The translations under genes and the position numbers were made by a program. This document shows, piece after piece, positions 16,748 to 25,030 of a DNA stretch of 64,000 bases (its first letter is position 1; each line of letters opens with the position of its first letter). Source of the stretch: an uncultured Candidatus Melainabacteria bacterium (GTDB lineage: Bacteria > Cyanobacteriota > Vampirovibrionia > Gastranaerophilales > Gastranaerophilaceae); contig CAKUZI010000005.1 of the NCBI GenBank assembly GCA_934717855.1, positions 1-64,000 on the forward strand. Direction: 5' to 3'. Below the pieces are notes generated by a model that was not told where the DNA came from, made no database searches, and saw only the letters and a program-made list of their open reading frames with translations.

Positions 16748-17857
16748 ATGAAGAATATTTTATTTGTATTCGGAACGCGTCCCGAAGTTATAAAATTGGC
16801 GCCGGTTATTTTGGAACTAAAAAAATATCCTGAAAAATATAATGTTATTGTTTGTAACACAGAACAACAAAAGGAACTTTCTAACCAAACTTTGGCTTAT
16901 TTTGGGCTAAAGGCTGATATTAATCTTGATTGCATGAAACCAAATCAATCATTATTAGAAGTTCAAACTCGTATTTTAACAGCTTTAGATAAAGTTTTTG
17001 ATAGCAACAAAGTTGATGCAACAATTGTTCAAGGAGACACAATGACAGTATTGTGTGGAGCTTTAGCAAGTTTTTACAGAAAAATTCCTGTATATCATGT
17101 TGAAGCAGGGCTTCGCTCTTATGATATTTATGAACCTTTTCCTGAAGAAGTTATGCGTCAAATGACATCTCGAGTTGCAGAATTAAATTTTGCACCTACA
17201 GAGAAAAATAAACAAGCATTGTTAAAAGAAAACATTGCTGATGATAAAATATTTGTTGTCGGAAACACTGTAATCGATGCTCTTTTCTGCCTATCAGAAG
17301 AAACTCTTAATGGAGCAAAAGATTTTTATGAAAAACTTGGAATAAAAATTGATGATAAATTAGTTCTTATTACCGCTCACAGACGAGAAAACCACGGGGA
17401 AAGGATTAACAGAATACTTGATGCTATTGAGCATCTTGCAACTAAATATTCAGACCATACGTTTGTCATTCCGGTACATCCAAACCCAAACGTTAAAGAC
17501 AAAATTCACGCAAGATTAGAAAAATATTCAAACGTGAAATTATTAAAACCGTTAGATTATCCATACCTTGTTTATTTGATGAAAAACGCTAAATTAATTT
17601 TAACTGATTCTGGAGGAATTCAAGAAGAAGCTCCTTCTTTTGGTTGTCCAACTCTTGTTATGCGTTATGAAACAGAGCGCCAAGAGGGCATAGATGCAGG
17701 TGTTTCAATGCTTGTCGGAGCTGATTTTGACAAAATTGTATCTTACAGTGAAGATATTTTATCAAAAACAAGAGAAGAAACCCGACTAAAAGCTCAAAAC
17801 CCGTACGGCGATGGAACATCTTCTAAAAAAATAGAAGAAATTATAGCAAAAAATTAA
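16748..17857 (+). CDS. wecB: UDP-N-acetylglucosamine 2-epimerase (non-hydrolysing)
   Basis: This 369-residue enzyme interconverts UDP-GlcNAc and UDP-ManNAc for surface polysaccharide or teichoic-type polymers. Family blocks are VFGTRPEVIKLAP at the start, VQGDTMT, HVEAGLRS, PEEVMRQ, TAHRREN, and TDSGGIQEEAPSFG. The start at 16748 matches the family N-terminus (MKNILFVFGTRPE); a longer frame from 16712 adds an unrelated dozen residues. It stands alone and is followed by a strong terminator. The polymer it feeds is not encoded nearby. Confidence 0.93.
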   Translation: MKNILFVFGTRPEVIKLAPVILELKKYPEKYNVIVCNTEQQKELSNQTLAYFGLKADINLDCMKPNQSLLEVQTRILTALDKVFDSNKVDATIVQGDTMTVLCGALASFYRKIPVYHVEAGLRSYDIYEPFPEEVMRQMTSRVAELNFAPTEKNKQALLKENIADDKIFVVGNTVIDALFCLSEETLNGAKDFYEKLGIKIDDKLVLITAHRRENHGERINRILDAIEHLATKYSDHTFVIPVHPNPNVKDKIHARLEKYSNVKLLKPLDYPYLVYLMKNAKLILTDSGGIQEEAPSFGCPTLVMRYETERQEGIDAGVSMLVGADFDKIVSYSEDILSKTREETRLKAQNPYGDGTSSKKIEEIIAKN

Positions 17858-17881
17858 TTACAATTAAAAAGAACATTAAAA

Positions 17882-17904
17882 GTCCCGTTTGAACGGGACT
17901 TTTT
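17882..17904. terminator. bidirectional intrinsic terminator
   Basis: GTCCCGTT and AACGGGAC pair around a 2-base loop, with A and T runs on both sides. It serves both the epimerase gene and the convergent prepilin gene whose stop is at 17906. Confidence 0.9.
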
Positions 17905-17905
17905 G

Positions 17906-18625
17906 TTAATAATGAACTCTATATGGATAATCATCAGGAATCTTCCATCCATTACGATGAATAACAGCAGTACAAAAACCGTGCCAACTATTTCCTGAGT
18001 CATAACACCCAAAACTTGTATTATATTTCAAAGCTTCTTCCGGATTATCACCCAATATTAACCAACCGGTACCAAACGTATTAAAAACCTTTGATACATT
18101 AGCATTGTTAATCCAAACAGGATTATAATAAAAAGCAAAAACACACTTTCCAACAAAATCACGATAATTATTCGTCGGAGATTTAATGCATTTATCTATA
18201 TTACCAGAGAAAAAGAACCAATCTCGACCATTACTAAGAGTTTTAACTAAAACACTACCATCAGCAAAGTATATAGCATTCAAATATGCTCCACTTATAC
18301 GAACTTTTGAAAACTTGTTGTACTTTAAATATGGTAAAATATATTTTTCAATCCAAGCTTTTTGCTCATCTATGTTTGATAAATCTGCAAACCAAGTCTC
18401 ACGATCACCATAATCTAATTCAGCCATACTTATAGCTTGGTTCATTGTCGAATAAACCTTTTCAAGACGCGTTTCAACAACTTTTTCATTATGATGTTCT
18501 ATAATAAGAGGTAAAGTCAATGCTGCGACAACGCCAATGATACCAAGAGTAATAAGAACTTCTGCCAAGGTAAACGCTTTGCGTTTACATAAATAGTTGG
18601 TATCGGTTAATTTATTTGAGAACAT
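17906..18625 (-). CDS. type IV prepilin-like protein (first copy)
   Basis: This 239-residue protein has a class III signal: a basic leader ending KRKA, then FTLAEVLITLGIIGVVAALTLP, where prepilin peptidase would cut before F and the Glu at +5 drives subunit packing. Here Ala replaces the usual Gly at -1. The remainder is an extracellular pseudopilin-like head with Cys residues and many aromatic residues. It could be a pilus or type II secretion pseudopilin subunit. The last 18 bases before the start (AAAGGAAAAATAAAAATG, including the ATG) are identical to those of the second prepilin at 54853. A leader frame with a G9 tract lies 180 bases upstream. Confidence 0.85.
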   Translation of the reverse strand: MFSNKLTDTNYLCKRKAFTLAEVLITLGIIGVVAALTLPLIIEHHNEKVVETRLEKVYSTMNQAISMAELDYGDRETWFADLSNIDEQKAWIEKYILPYLKYNKFSKVRISGAYLNAIYFADGSVLVKTLSNGRDWFFFSGNIDKCIKSPTNNYRDFVGKCVFAFYYNPVWINNANVSKVFNTFGTGWLILGDNPEEALKYNTSFGCYDSGNSWHGFCTAVIHRNGWKIPDDYPYRVHY

Positions 18626-18805
18626 TTTTATTTTTCCTTTCTGGAGTATTAACTTGTATTTTTATAATATTTTATGTGTTAGAGTATCTAAAAACTCATG
18701 CATAATCTTTTTTCTACCGACAAACAGCACAAAGCGACTTTCTGTACCAATAACGACTAAAGAAAGACTTTCTTGCCTTAAAAGAGATATGACTATAAGA
18801 GGTTA

Positions 18806-18865
18806 CTAGCGCAACAACGCGATTTTCCCCCCCCCGATGACTATATTTATTTCAAGTTTTCGCAT
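18806..18865 (-). CDS. short upstream leader ORF containing a G9 tract
   Basis: On the minus strand GAGGAG sits 5 bases before an ATG that opens a 19-codon frame, MRKLEINIVIGGGKIALLR, ending at TAG (18806-18808). The GGG codons come from nine consecutive G at 18827-18835. With one more G the frame would run to 50 codons (…GGGENRVVALVTSY…, stop near 18713); with one fewer it ends after about 23 codons. The excellent ribosome-binding site argues that it is translated. It lies in the leader region of the first prepilin and could act as a slippage- or translation-dependent switch. Confidence 0.6.
   Translation of the reverse strand: MRKLEINIVIGGGKIALLR
18827..18835 (-). repeat. homopolymeric G tract (G9), candidate hypermutable site
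   Basis: Nine consecutive C on the given strand (G in the sense of the prepilin gene). Such runs are very unlikely by chance in DNA this AT-rich. The only comparable run I noticed is G10 at 55203-55212, also upstream of a prepilin gene. Confidence 0.85.
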
Positions 18866-18887
18866 TTCGTCTCCTCTTTTAGCTATT

Positions 18888-18926
18888 ATTATATATTATT
18901 TTACTATATTTTTGTAAATTTAGCAA
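18888..18926 (-). promoter_or_regulatory. probable promoter for the leader ORF and first prepilin
   Basis: Two overlapping readings exist on the minus strand: TTGCTA (18921-18926) with TAAAAT (18898-18903) 17 bases apart, or TTTACA (18913-18918) with TATAAT (18888-18893) 19 bases apart. Either places transcription start just ahead of the leader ribosome-binding site. Confidence 0.5.
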
Positions 18927-18960
18927 CAAAAAAAAAAGAACCTTGAGAATTCAAAGTTCT
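18927..18960 (-). terminator. intrinsic terminator of rpsL-rpsG
   Basis: AGAACTTTGA pairs with TCAAGGTTCT (one G-T pair) across a 4-base loop, followed on the minus strand by about ten T. It ends the ribosomal protein operon and insulates the prepilin leader promoter. Confidence 0.85.
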
Positions 18961-18987
18961 TTTTTCTAAATATTAAATAATTAATTA

Positions 18988-19458
18988 TTAATATCTGTAG
19001 TGTGCGAAAGCTTTGTTAGCTTCAGCCATTTTGTGAGTATCTTCACGTTTCTTACAAGCTGAACCAGAACCGTTTGACGCGTCAATCAATTCATTTGTCA
19101 ATTTATCAATGAATGATTTTCCACCACGTTTTTTAGCTGATTCAATCAACCAAGAAGAAGCTAGAGCAAAACCTCTGTCTGCTTTTACTTCAATAGGCAC
19201 TTGGTAAGTAGAACCACCGATACGTCTTGCTTTTACTTCCAAAAGCGGAGTAGCGTTGGTCATAGCTTTTTGGAAGATATCTAATGATTTTTCGCCAGTT
19301 CTTTCTTCTATTCTGTTTAATGTAGCATAGAAGATTTTTTCAGCTAATGACTTTTTACCACGTCTCATAATTCTGTTGATGAATTTTGAAATATCAACAC
19401 TGTTATATACTGGATCTGCTAATGGAACTCTTTTTGCTGGTTTAGAACGTCTTGACAT
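18988..19458 (-). CDS. rpsG: 30S ribosomal protein S7
   Basis: This protein is 156 residues, the standard length. The family N-terminus (MSRRSKPAKRVPLADPVY) and core (KFINRIMRRGKKSLAEKIFY, EVKARRIGGSTYQVP) are clear. S7 binds the 3' major domain of 16S rRNA and nucleates head assembly. The start overlaps the stop of rpsL by one base (TAATG), so they are cotranscribed and coupled. Unlike the usual str operon, no fusA or tuf follows; a terminator comes instead. Confidence 0.98.
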   Translation of the reverse strand: MSRRSKPAKRVPLADPVYNSVDISKFINRIMRRGKKSLAEKIFYATLNRIEERTGEKSLDIFQKAMTNATPLLEVKARRIGGSTYQVPIEVKADRGFALASSWLIESAKKRGGKSFIDKLTNELIDASNGSGSACKKREDTHKMAEANKAFAHYRY

Positions 19459-19844
19459 TACTTCTTACCTCCTTTAGCATTTTTCTTAGCACCATATTTA
19501 GATCTGCTTTGAGCTCTGTTAGCTACACCTGCAGTATCCAAAGTACCTCTAACGATGTGATAACGAACACCTGGAAGGTCTTTTACCCTACCACCTCTGA
19601 TAAGAACAACACTGTGTTCTTGAAGGTTGTGACCGATACCTGGGATATATGAAGTAACTTCAAATCCGTTTGTAAGTCTAACCCTTGCAACTTTTCTTAA
19701 AGCTGAGTTTGGTTTTTTAGGGGTTGTTGTATAAACCCTAGTACAAACTCCACGTCTTTGAGGACAATTCATCAAAGCTGGAGATTTTGTTTTGTCTGTA
19801 AGCTTTTTACGTTCGCTACGTACAAGCTGGTTAATTGTAGGCAT
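19458..19844 (-). CDS. rpsL: 30S ribosomal protein S12
   Basis: This 128-residue protein has the invariant decoding-centre loops TTTPKKPNSALRK and GRVKDLPGVRYH. S12 monitors codon-anticodon pairing in the 30S A site. It is the first gene of a two-gene operon with rpsG, preceded by a GGAG ribosome-binding site and a leader of about 160 bases with its own promoter. Confidence 0.98.
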   Translation of the reverse strand: MPTINQLVRSERKKLTDKTKSPALMNCPQRRGVCTRVYTTTPKKPNSALRKVARVRLTNGFEVTSYIPGIGHNLQEHSVVLIRGGRVKDLPGVRYHIVRGTLDTAGVANRAQSRSKYGAKKNAKGGKK

Positions 19845-20003
19845 TTAATTTCTCCTTTTTCTTTTCTACCTTGCGACAAAACCATATCCTGAAACCCTTA
19901 CGCATTCCGGTTATGATGGGACTGCCGAACCTTAAAAAAGATTCCTACGCCCTATTTTTGTCTGACTGCCAATATATTTCAGCACGAAAAACTTCGGCAG
20001 TGT
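19845..20003 (-). promoter_or_regulatory. structured 5' leader of rpsL-rpsG
   Basis: On the minus strand the predicted transcript leader contains CTGCCGAA near its start and TTCGGCAG about 75 bases later, an 8-base long-range complement, with a further TTGGCAGT between them. Ribosomal protein operons are often autoregulated through such leaders; which protein would bind here is not evident. Confidence 0.4.
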
Positions 20004-20009
20004 ACTCTT

Positions 20010-20038
20010 ATTAAACAACGAGTGAGCCTGAATGTCAA
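20010..20038 (-). promoter_or_regulatory. promoter of rpsL-rpsG
   Basis: On the minus strand TTGACA (20033-20038), a perfect -35, lies 17 bases from TTTAAT (20010-20015). Confidence 0.7.
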
Positions 20039-20096
20039 CAAATATTGCAAATTTGTTAATAATGCTATATAATTTATTTAGAATTTGGAGAGATTT

Positions 20097-20765
20097 ATGA
20101 AAAAAGAAGTAAAAGATAAATTAAAGGAAATTGGGAATTACGGATTATGTATTGCAATTGTTCTAGGAATTGCGTATTATACCGGAATTTTAAAAGGATT
20201 TGCACCTAGCGATTTTGAGAATGCATACAAGCAAATTACTACAGATTTATCACAATCTCCTACAATTAAAAATAATAACATTAATCTTGGCAATACAACT
20301 TCTAAAGGTTCTACAAGATCTACTTCATATAATAATTATCAAGTTGCCAAAATACCTATTCCAGTAGTAAGAGGGGTTAATGCAGAACATTACTTTACAG
20401 AAATCTTTAATCCTTCAACAAAAACAGTATTTTATTTTTACGATAAACCAATGGACACATTTGATGCCTCTATTAAAAATTATTTATCAAGAGGACAAAT
20501 TTCCGGTAAATACAGAATTTCTGCTTATTCAAAAGGCGACTTTAAGAACCTACATTTAGGCACATATGGTCAATCTAAAATCTGTGACAGCATTCAAGAG
20601 TGCAATACTGTAAGACAAAAAGCAACAGATTACACTTATATGAGCGAATTTTTAAAAAGTTGCGGTCGCACAATGTGCATAATTAACCAGTCCAAAGGGG
20701 AATTTATCCGCCTTAGGAACAGAGATAATGCAATAAAAATTTTGGAAGACATGCAAAATTGGTAA
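20097..20765 (+). CDS. membrane-anchored protein of unknown function
   Basis: This 222-residue protein was not recognised. A signal-anchor helix spans about residues 14-33. A Ser/Thr/Asn-rich linker (60-85) follows, then a soluble domain with four Cys, two of them in SCGRTMC. The order of strands and helices (KTVFYFYDKPMD … TMCIINQSKGEF) is reminiscent of a thioredoxin-like fold without a CxxC, but this is only an impression. I chose the ATG at 20097 because GGAGAG lies directly ahead; a TTG at 20085 overlaps that site. The stop abuts the stop of the convergent leuD. Confidence 0.6.
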   Translation: MKKEVKDKLKEIGNYGLCIAIVLGIAYYTGILKGFAPSDFENAYKQITTDLSQSPTIKNNNINLGNTTSKGSTRSTSYNNYQVAKIPIPVVRGVNAEHYFTEIFNPSTKTVFYFYDKPMDTFDASIKNYLSRGQISGKYRISAYSKGDFKNLHLGTYGQSKICDSIQECNTVRQKATDYTYMSEFLKSCGRTMCIINQSKGEFIRLRNRDNAIKILEDMQNW

Positions 20766-21260
20766 TTAAACCAACTTAAAATCACCATTCTTTTTAATAT
20801 GTTCAACAAGACCGCCATCGTTTAACAATTTTATCATCACAGGAGGAAGTGGTTCTATTGGAATAATTGCCCCATTAGTAAGATCAGTTAAAACACCTTT
20901 TTCAATATTCAAATCTAACTCATCTCCGGCATCAATAGCATCGGTATCAGCTTCTATTGCCAAAAGACCAATATTTATCGCGTTTCTATAAAAAATTCTA
21001 GCAAAAGACTTTGCAATAACCGCACCAACTCCGGCTATTTTGATAATTTGAGGTGCATGTTCCCTTGAAGACCCTAAACCAAAATTGGAACCTCCAACAA
21101 CAAAATCACCTTTTTGCATTTTGCTGGCAAAAGTAGGATCAGCATCTTCTAAAACGTGTTTTGCGAACTCCGGCAAATTTGAACGCAAATGAAACAATCT
21201 TCCTGGAGCAATGTGATCTGTTGAAATATTATCTCCGAATTTAAAAGCTTTTCCCCTCAT
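20766..21260 (-). CDS. leuD: 3-isopropylmalate dehydratase small subunit (LeuD type 2)
   Basis: This 164-residue swivel domain is of the short archaeal/clostridial LeuD type. Motifs are FGDNISTDHIAPGR near the start, GGSNFGLGSSREHAP, the substrate-recognition loop, and AKSFARIFYRNAINIGL. It pairs with a LeuC-type large subunit to isomerise isopropylmalate, or a close relative such as homoaconitate or methylmalate. No large subunit and no leuA/leuB are in the window, so the partner must be elsewhere and the exact substrate is uncertain. Confidence 0.88.
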   Translation of the reverse strand: MRGKAFKFGDNISTDHIAPGRLFHLRSNLPEFAKHVLEDADPTFASKMQKGDFVVGGSNFGLGSSREHAPQIIKIAGVGAVIAKSFARIFYRNAINIGLLAIEADTDAIDAGDELDLNIEKGVLTDLTNGAIIPIEPLPPVMIKLLNDGGLVEHIKKNGDFKLV

Positions 21261-21347
21261 AATTAACCTCCTATAGTGATACCTGTCTTGATTATACTAC
21301 AAAATAATGTTATAATAAAATTATTAAGCAAAAAAAGGAAATAAAAA

Positions 21348-21971
21348 ATGTATTTTGATAGAAAATGTAAAATAACTTTTATATGTAACGGAGCAACAAT
21401 ATTTAGCGAAGATGACAGATTTACAGATTCAGAAACCTACCCGCCTCTTAGCGATGCAGGTGTAGATGAAATCGAAAGAATTTGCGAATTTTTAAAGAAA
21501 CGAGGCATTAAAAACGACAAAATTTATACATCACCGGCAACTAGATCAGTTCAAACGGCAGGAATGATTACAAAATTATTCAAACAAGATTTTGAAATTA
21601 TCGAAGAATTACACCCTAGAAAATGTGGGAAATTTAATAACTTAACTTTTGAACAAGTTTATGAAGAATACCCAGACGCGCTTGAAAAATTGATTAACTG
21701 TCCAGAAGAAGCCATCCCTGAAGATGCCGAAAGCGTAACAAATTTCATCAATCGCGTAAATACAACTTTAGAAAAAATAATTGAAGAAAATATAGGAAAC
21801 CGAATTATAATCGTAACTCACAAAGATATTATCAAAGCAGGGATAGTACACGCATTAGGAATGCCACACAGCTCACTACACAGAATTTATATAAAATCCG
21901 GCAGTGCAACTCAAATTAGTTACTTTGAAAAATGGGCAAGTTTAGTTTACTGTGACTACACTCCGGACTAA
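21348..21971 (+). CDS. histidine-phosphatase-fold protein lacking the catalytic histidine
   Basis: This 207-residue protein is a clear homologue of the phosphoglycerate mutase/histidine phosphatase superfamily: SDAGVDEIERICEFLKKRG, YTSPATRSVQTAGMI (phosphate-binding Arg) and IIIVTHKDII (second His). The defining RHG motif, however, is CNG: residues 11-17 read FICNGAT where active members have LVRHGET, so N14 replaces the phosphorylated His and C13 the adjacent Arg. The usual acidic residue before the G-x-x-E-G motif is also Pro. It is probably inactive as a phosphatase and may bind phospho-ligands. A good AAGGA site precedes the start. Confidence 0.8.
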   Translation: MYFDRKCKITFICNGATIFSEDDRFTDSETYPPLSDAGVDEIERICEFLKKRGIKNDKIYTSPATRSVQTAGMITKLFKQDFEIIEELHPRKCGKFNNLTFEQVYEEYPDALEKLINCPEEAIPEDAESVTNFINRVNTTLEKIIEENIGNRIIIVTHKDIIKAGIVHALGMPHSSLHRIYIKSGSATQISYFEKWASLVYCDYTPD

Positions 21972-21981
21972 ACCTTTTGCT

Positions 21982-22398
21982 CTAATACACAATCTGCACA
22001 TAGATAGTTCTTGTTCTGGCTTTGTTATCAAAATCAACCAAAACTATTTGTTGCCATTGCCCAAGTTGCAAAGCTCCGTCAATTAGCGGAACCATAGTTG
22101 AATTTCCCACGATTGAAGCCCTTACGTGTGCATAGCCGTTTCCATCATGCCAAGTTGCATCGTGATGATAATCCACATCGATTGGTGCAATTCTGTCAAG
22201 CGCTTCCGGCAAATCAACTAAAAGCCCGGGTTCAAATTCAATATTCGTAATCGAAACCGTACTCCCCGCAACATATACGTGTACCACCGCATTTTGCAAA
22301 GAATGCCTATACACCGCATTTTTTACTTTTTGTGTAATGTCAATAATATCCGTATTCCCTTTTGTATTAACACTAAATTTTTCATTAATTACAGTCAC
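21982..22398 (-). CDS. yjbQ: YjbQ/UPF0047 family protein
   Basis: This 138-residue protein has the compact UPF0047 fold. The conserved His-rich stretch YHHDATWHDGNGYAHVRASI and GQWQQIVLVDFDNKARTRTI are diagnostic. Members are reported to have weak thiamine-phosphate synthase activity, and the physiological role is unclear. It lies 15 bases downstream of obg on the same strand, so cotranscription is likely. Confidence 0.9.
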   Translation of the reverse strand: MTVINEKFSVNTKGNTDIIDITQKVKNAVYRHSLQNAVVHVYVAGSTVSITNIEFEPGLLVDLPEALDRIAPIDVDYHHDATWHDGNGYAHVRASIVGNSTMVPLIDGALQLGQWQQIVLVDFDNKARTRTIYVQIVY

Positions 22399-22413
22399 GA
22401 CTACACACTCCTT

Positions 22414-23697
22414 TTAACCAAATATTTCATCGGAATAAAACGCAAATTCAAGATGCCCAATAATAACAGTATCACCGTCTTTTATACCTTTTCTTGCAAG
22501 TTCTTCAAAAACTCCCATTCCTTTCATAATGTTTTGGAAGCGAATAACTTGTTCAGCATTGCGTTCATCCGTAACACCGGCAATACGTTCGATTTTTCCG
22601 CCCTCAATAATATATGTATCTTTTGCAACTTTAAAAATTTCAAAAGAACTGTCATCATTGTTATAAGCTCCGGTATCTTCTTCAACCACAACAGAAATCT
22701 CTGTTTTTGGAATTTCGTCAACCTTTTCACCCATAAAATCAAGAAGTTTATCAAGATTTTCACCGGTTACAGCAGAAATTTCAAAAACATCTTCTGAAAC
22801 TTCTTTAAATTGGTTTAAAAGTTCTTCTTTTCTGTCTTCATCAATAGAATCAATCTTATTTAATGCAACTATTTGATAAAGATTGGCTAAATGCTCAGAA
22901 TGTTTTTCCAATTCCAAATTTATTTTTTTATAATTTTCAAACGGTTTTTCCTCTGTTGAGTCAACAAGATGAACTAAAAAACGACATCTTTCAACGTGAC
23001 GCAAAAAATCGTGTCCTAAACCGACACCGTCAGACGCTCCCTCAATCAATCCGGGGATATCAGCCACGACATAACCGTCGCCTGAACGTTTTTTTACTAC
23101 ACCTAAATTCGGAATTAATGTTGTAAACGGATAATCTGCAATTTTGGGTTTTGCAGAACTTATTCTGCTGATTAACGTTGATTTTCCTGCATTAGGCATA
23201 CCGAGCAGTCCAACGTCCGCAATCAGCTTCAATTCCAAGAATAATTCTCGTTCTATTGGAGGTTCTCCCGGTTCACAAAACTGTGGAGCACGTTTTTGAG
23301 CAGTCGCAAATCTTGCATTTCCACGACCTCCACGACCGCCTTTTGCAACTAGAACTTTTTGCTCATGTTTCGTTAAATCTGCAATAATATTACCAGTTTT
23401 AATATCTCTTACTACAGTACCGACAGGAACTTTTATATATAAATCTTTAGCACCTCGTCCGTGCATATTTTTTATACTACCGTTTTCGCCCCCCTCTGCT
23501 TTAAATACTGATTTGTGCTTAAAGTCCATAAGAGTAGACATATTTTCATCGCCAATTAGATAAACATCACCGCCACGGCCACCATCACCACCTGCAGGTC
23601 CGCCTTTATCAACAAACTTTTCTCTGCGCCAAGCAACCATTCCATTGCCACCGCGACCTGATACTACTCTAATTTTTGATTTATCTATAAATTTCAT
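22414..23697 (-). CDS. obg: GTPase Obg/CgtA
   Basis: This 427-residue protein has a glycine-rich Obg domain (1-158), a G domain with P-loop GMPNAGKST, switch region DYPFTTL, DIPGLIEG and NKID, and a C-terminal OCT domain (about 350-427). It acts in 50S ribosome assembly and the stringent response. The OCT domain is the form found in Firmicutes and relatives, absent from E. coli CgtA. It is divergent from tsaD and is followed by yjbQ. Confidence 0.97.
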   Translation of the reverse strand: MKFIDKSKIRVVSGRGGNGMVAWRREKFVDKGGPAGGDGGRGGDVYLIGDENMSTLMDFKHKSVFKAEGGENGSIKNMHGRGAKDLYIKVPVGTVVRDIKTGNIIADLTKHEQKVLVAKGGRGGRGNARFATAQKRAPQFCEPGEPPIERELFLELKLIADVGLLGMPNAGKSTLISRISSAKPKIADYPFTTLIPNLGVVKKRSGDGYVVADIPGLIEGASDGVGLGHDFLRHVERCRFLVHLVDSTEEKPFENYKKINLELEKHSEHLANLYQIVALNKIDSIDEDRKEELLNQFKEVSEDVFEISAVTGENLDKLLDFMGEKVDEIPKTEISVVVEEDTGAYNNDDSSFEIFKVAKDTYIIEGGKIERIAGVTDERNAEQVIRFQNIMKGMGVFEELARKGIKDGDTVIIGHLEFAFYSDEIFG

Positions 23698-23811
23698 TTT
23701 TACACCATATTTAATTTTTTTGAAGATGTTTTCAGTTGTCCCTAATCTGATATGAACTTAATTACTTATTCACCTATTCACTTATTTACTTTTTTATACT
23801 ACAATATTACT

Positions 23812-24867
23812 ATGAAAAATACTAAAAATAAATTATTCTCTAAAGAACCTGTTACAATTGGACCGGAAAGCGGTTATGACAACTACATCATGGCTATTGA
23901 ATCCAGCTGTGATGAGACTGCTTGCGCCATTGTAAAAAACGGACGTGAAGTTGTTGCTAATGTTGTTGCTTCACAAATAAAAACTCATGCTCAATTTGGC
24001 GGTGTAATTCCAGAAATTGCAGCAAGAGAACATTTAGACTCTATTAATATTGTAATAGATGAAGCTTTTAAACAAGCAAAAGAAAATGCGGGTATTAATC
24101 CTGAGGATATTACAGCTTTTGCCGGAACTGTAGGACCAGGATTAGTAGGATGCTTGTTAGTAGGATTAAATGCTACTAAAACTCTTGCATTAACTTATGA
24201 CAAACCATTTATTGGAGTAAACCATCTTAACGCTCATCTTTGCGGGAATTATTTAGATACAGAACTAAAACCTCCATTTATGGCCTTGCTTGTAAGTGGT
24301 GGTCACACTCAAATTATTGATGTTAAATCATATTCAGAACAAACAATTCTTGGAGAAACAATAGATGACGCTGTTGGTGAAGCTTACGACAAAGTTGCAA
24401 GACTAATCGGCTTACCTTATCCGGGTGGGCCAAAACTCGACAAATTAGCACAAGAGGGAAATCCTTTTGCATTTAAGTTGCCGGAATCTCGTGTTGATGG
24501 CTACAATTTTAGTTTTAGCGGATTAAAAACAGCAGTTTTGCGACTTGTAAAGTCTTTTGACGGGAAAGAAATGCCTGTTGCCGATATTTGTGCAAGTTTC
24601 CAAGAAACAGTTTCTTCAACTCTTTTACATAAATTAAAAAGAGCATTACAAGAAAATAATTATGATCAAGTTGTTATTGCAGGTGGTGTTGCCGCAAATT
24701 CAGAAATACGAAAAAAAGTTTTTGCACTCCAAGAAGAAGGTTACAAAGTCTTTGCACCTCCTATGAAATATTGTACGGATAATGCCTCTATGGTAGCATC
24801 TTGCGCTTATTTCAACACAAACACATTTGACGATGTTAACGTAGAAGTTTTCTCAAGAGTAAAATAA
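23812..24867 (+). CDS. tsaD: tRNA N6-adenosine threonylcarbamoyltransferase TsaD
   Basis: This 351-residue ASKHA-fold enzyme completes the t6A37 modification of ANN-decoding tRNAs with TsaB/C/E. Motifs are IMAIESSCDETACA, the iron-binding NHLNAHL, LLVSGGHTQ, GEAYDKVARLIGLPYPGGP and VVIAGGVAANSEIR. The start at 23812 is chosen because the upstream extension from 23752 is AT-rich and unlike the family; an extra stretch of about 20 residues before the conserved core still remains. Confidence 0.95.
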   Translation: MKNTKNKLFSKEPVTIGPESGYDNYIMAIESSCDETACAIVKNGREVVANVVASQIKTHAQFGGVIPEIAAREHLDSINIVIDEAFKQAKENAGINPEDITAFAGTVGPGLVGCLLVGLNATKTLALTYDKPFIGVNHLNAHLCGNYLDTELKPPFMALLVSGGHTQIIDVKSYSEQTILGETIDDAVGEAYDKVARLIGLPYPGGPKLDKLAQEGNPFAFKLPESRVDGYNFSFSGLKTAVLRLVKSFDGKEMPVADICASFQETVSSTLLHKLKRALQENNYDQVVIAGGVAANSEIRKKVFALQEEGYKVFAPPMKYCTDNASMVASCAYFNTNTFDDVNVEVFSRVK

Positions 24868-24977
24868 AATATTAACAATTGTAAAATTTACACTTTATAC
24901 TAGCAAAAAAGTTTTTTGATGTGTATTAATAAGATGTGATAAATCTTGGGAATACAAACTATACTATGAAACCTTTT

Positions 24978-25002
24978 TGCGGAACATTCGTTCCGCATTT
25001 TT
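24978..25002 (+). terminator. intrinsic terminator downstream of tsaD
   Basis: TGCGGAAC and GTTCCGCA pair around a 4-base loop and are followed by five T. It stands 110 bases past the tsaD stop and just before the small gene at 25031, so it may alternatively end a short untranslated RNA from this interval. Confidence 0.75.
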
Positions 25003-25030
25003 GTAACAAAATTTTTACCATAGAGGTTTT

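Noticed and set aside
24868..24977. Possible small RNA ending at the terminator at 24978-25002
   Set aside because: Candidate promoter hexamers are weak and several spacings are possible; the terminator can simply belong to tsaD.
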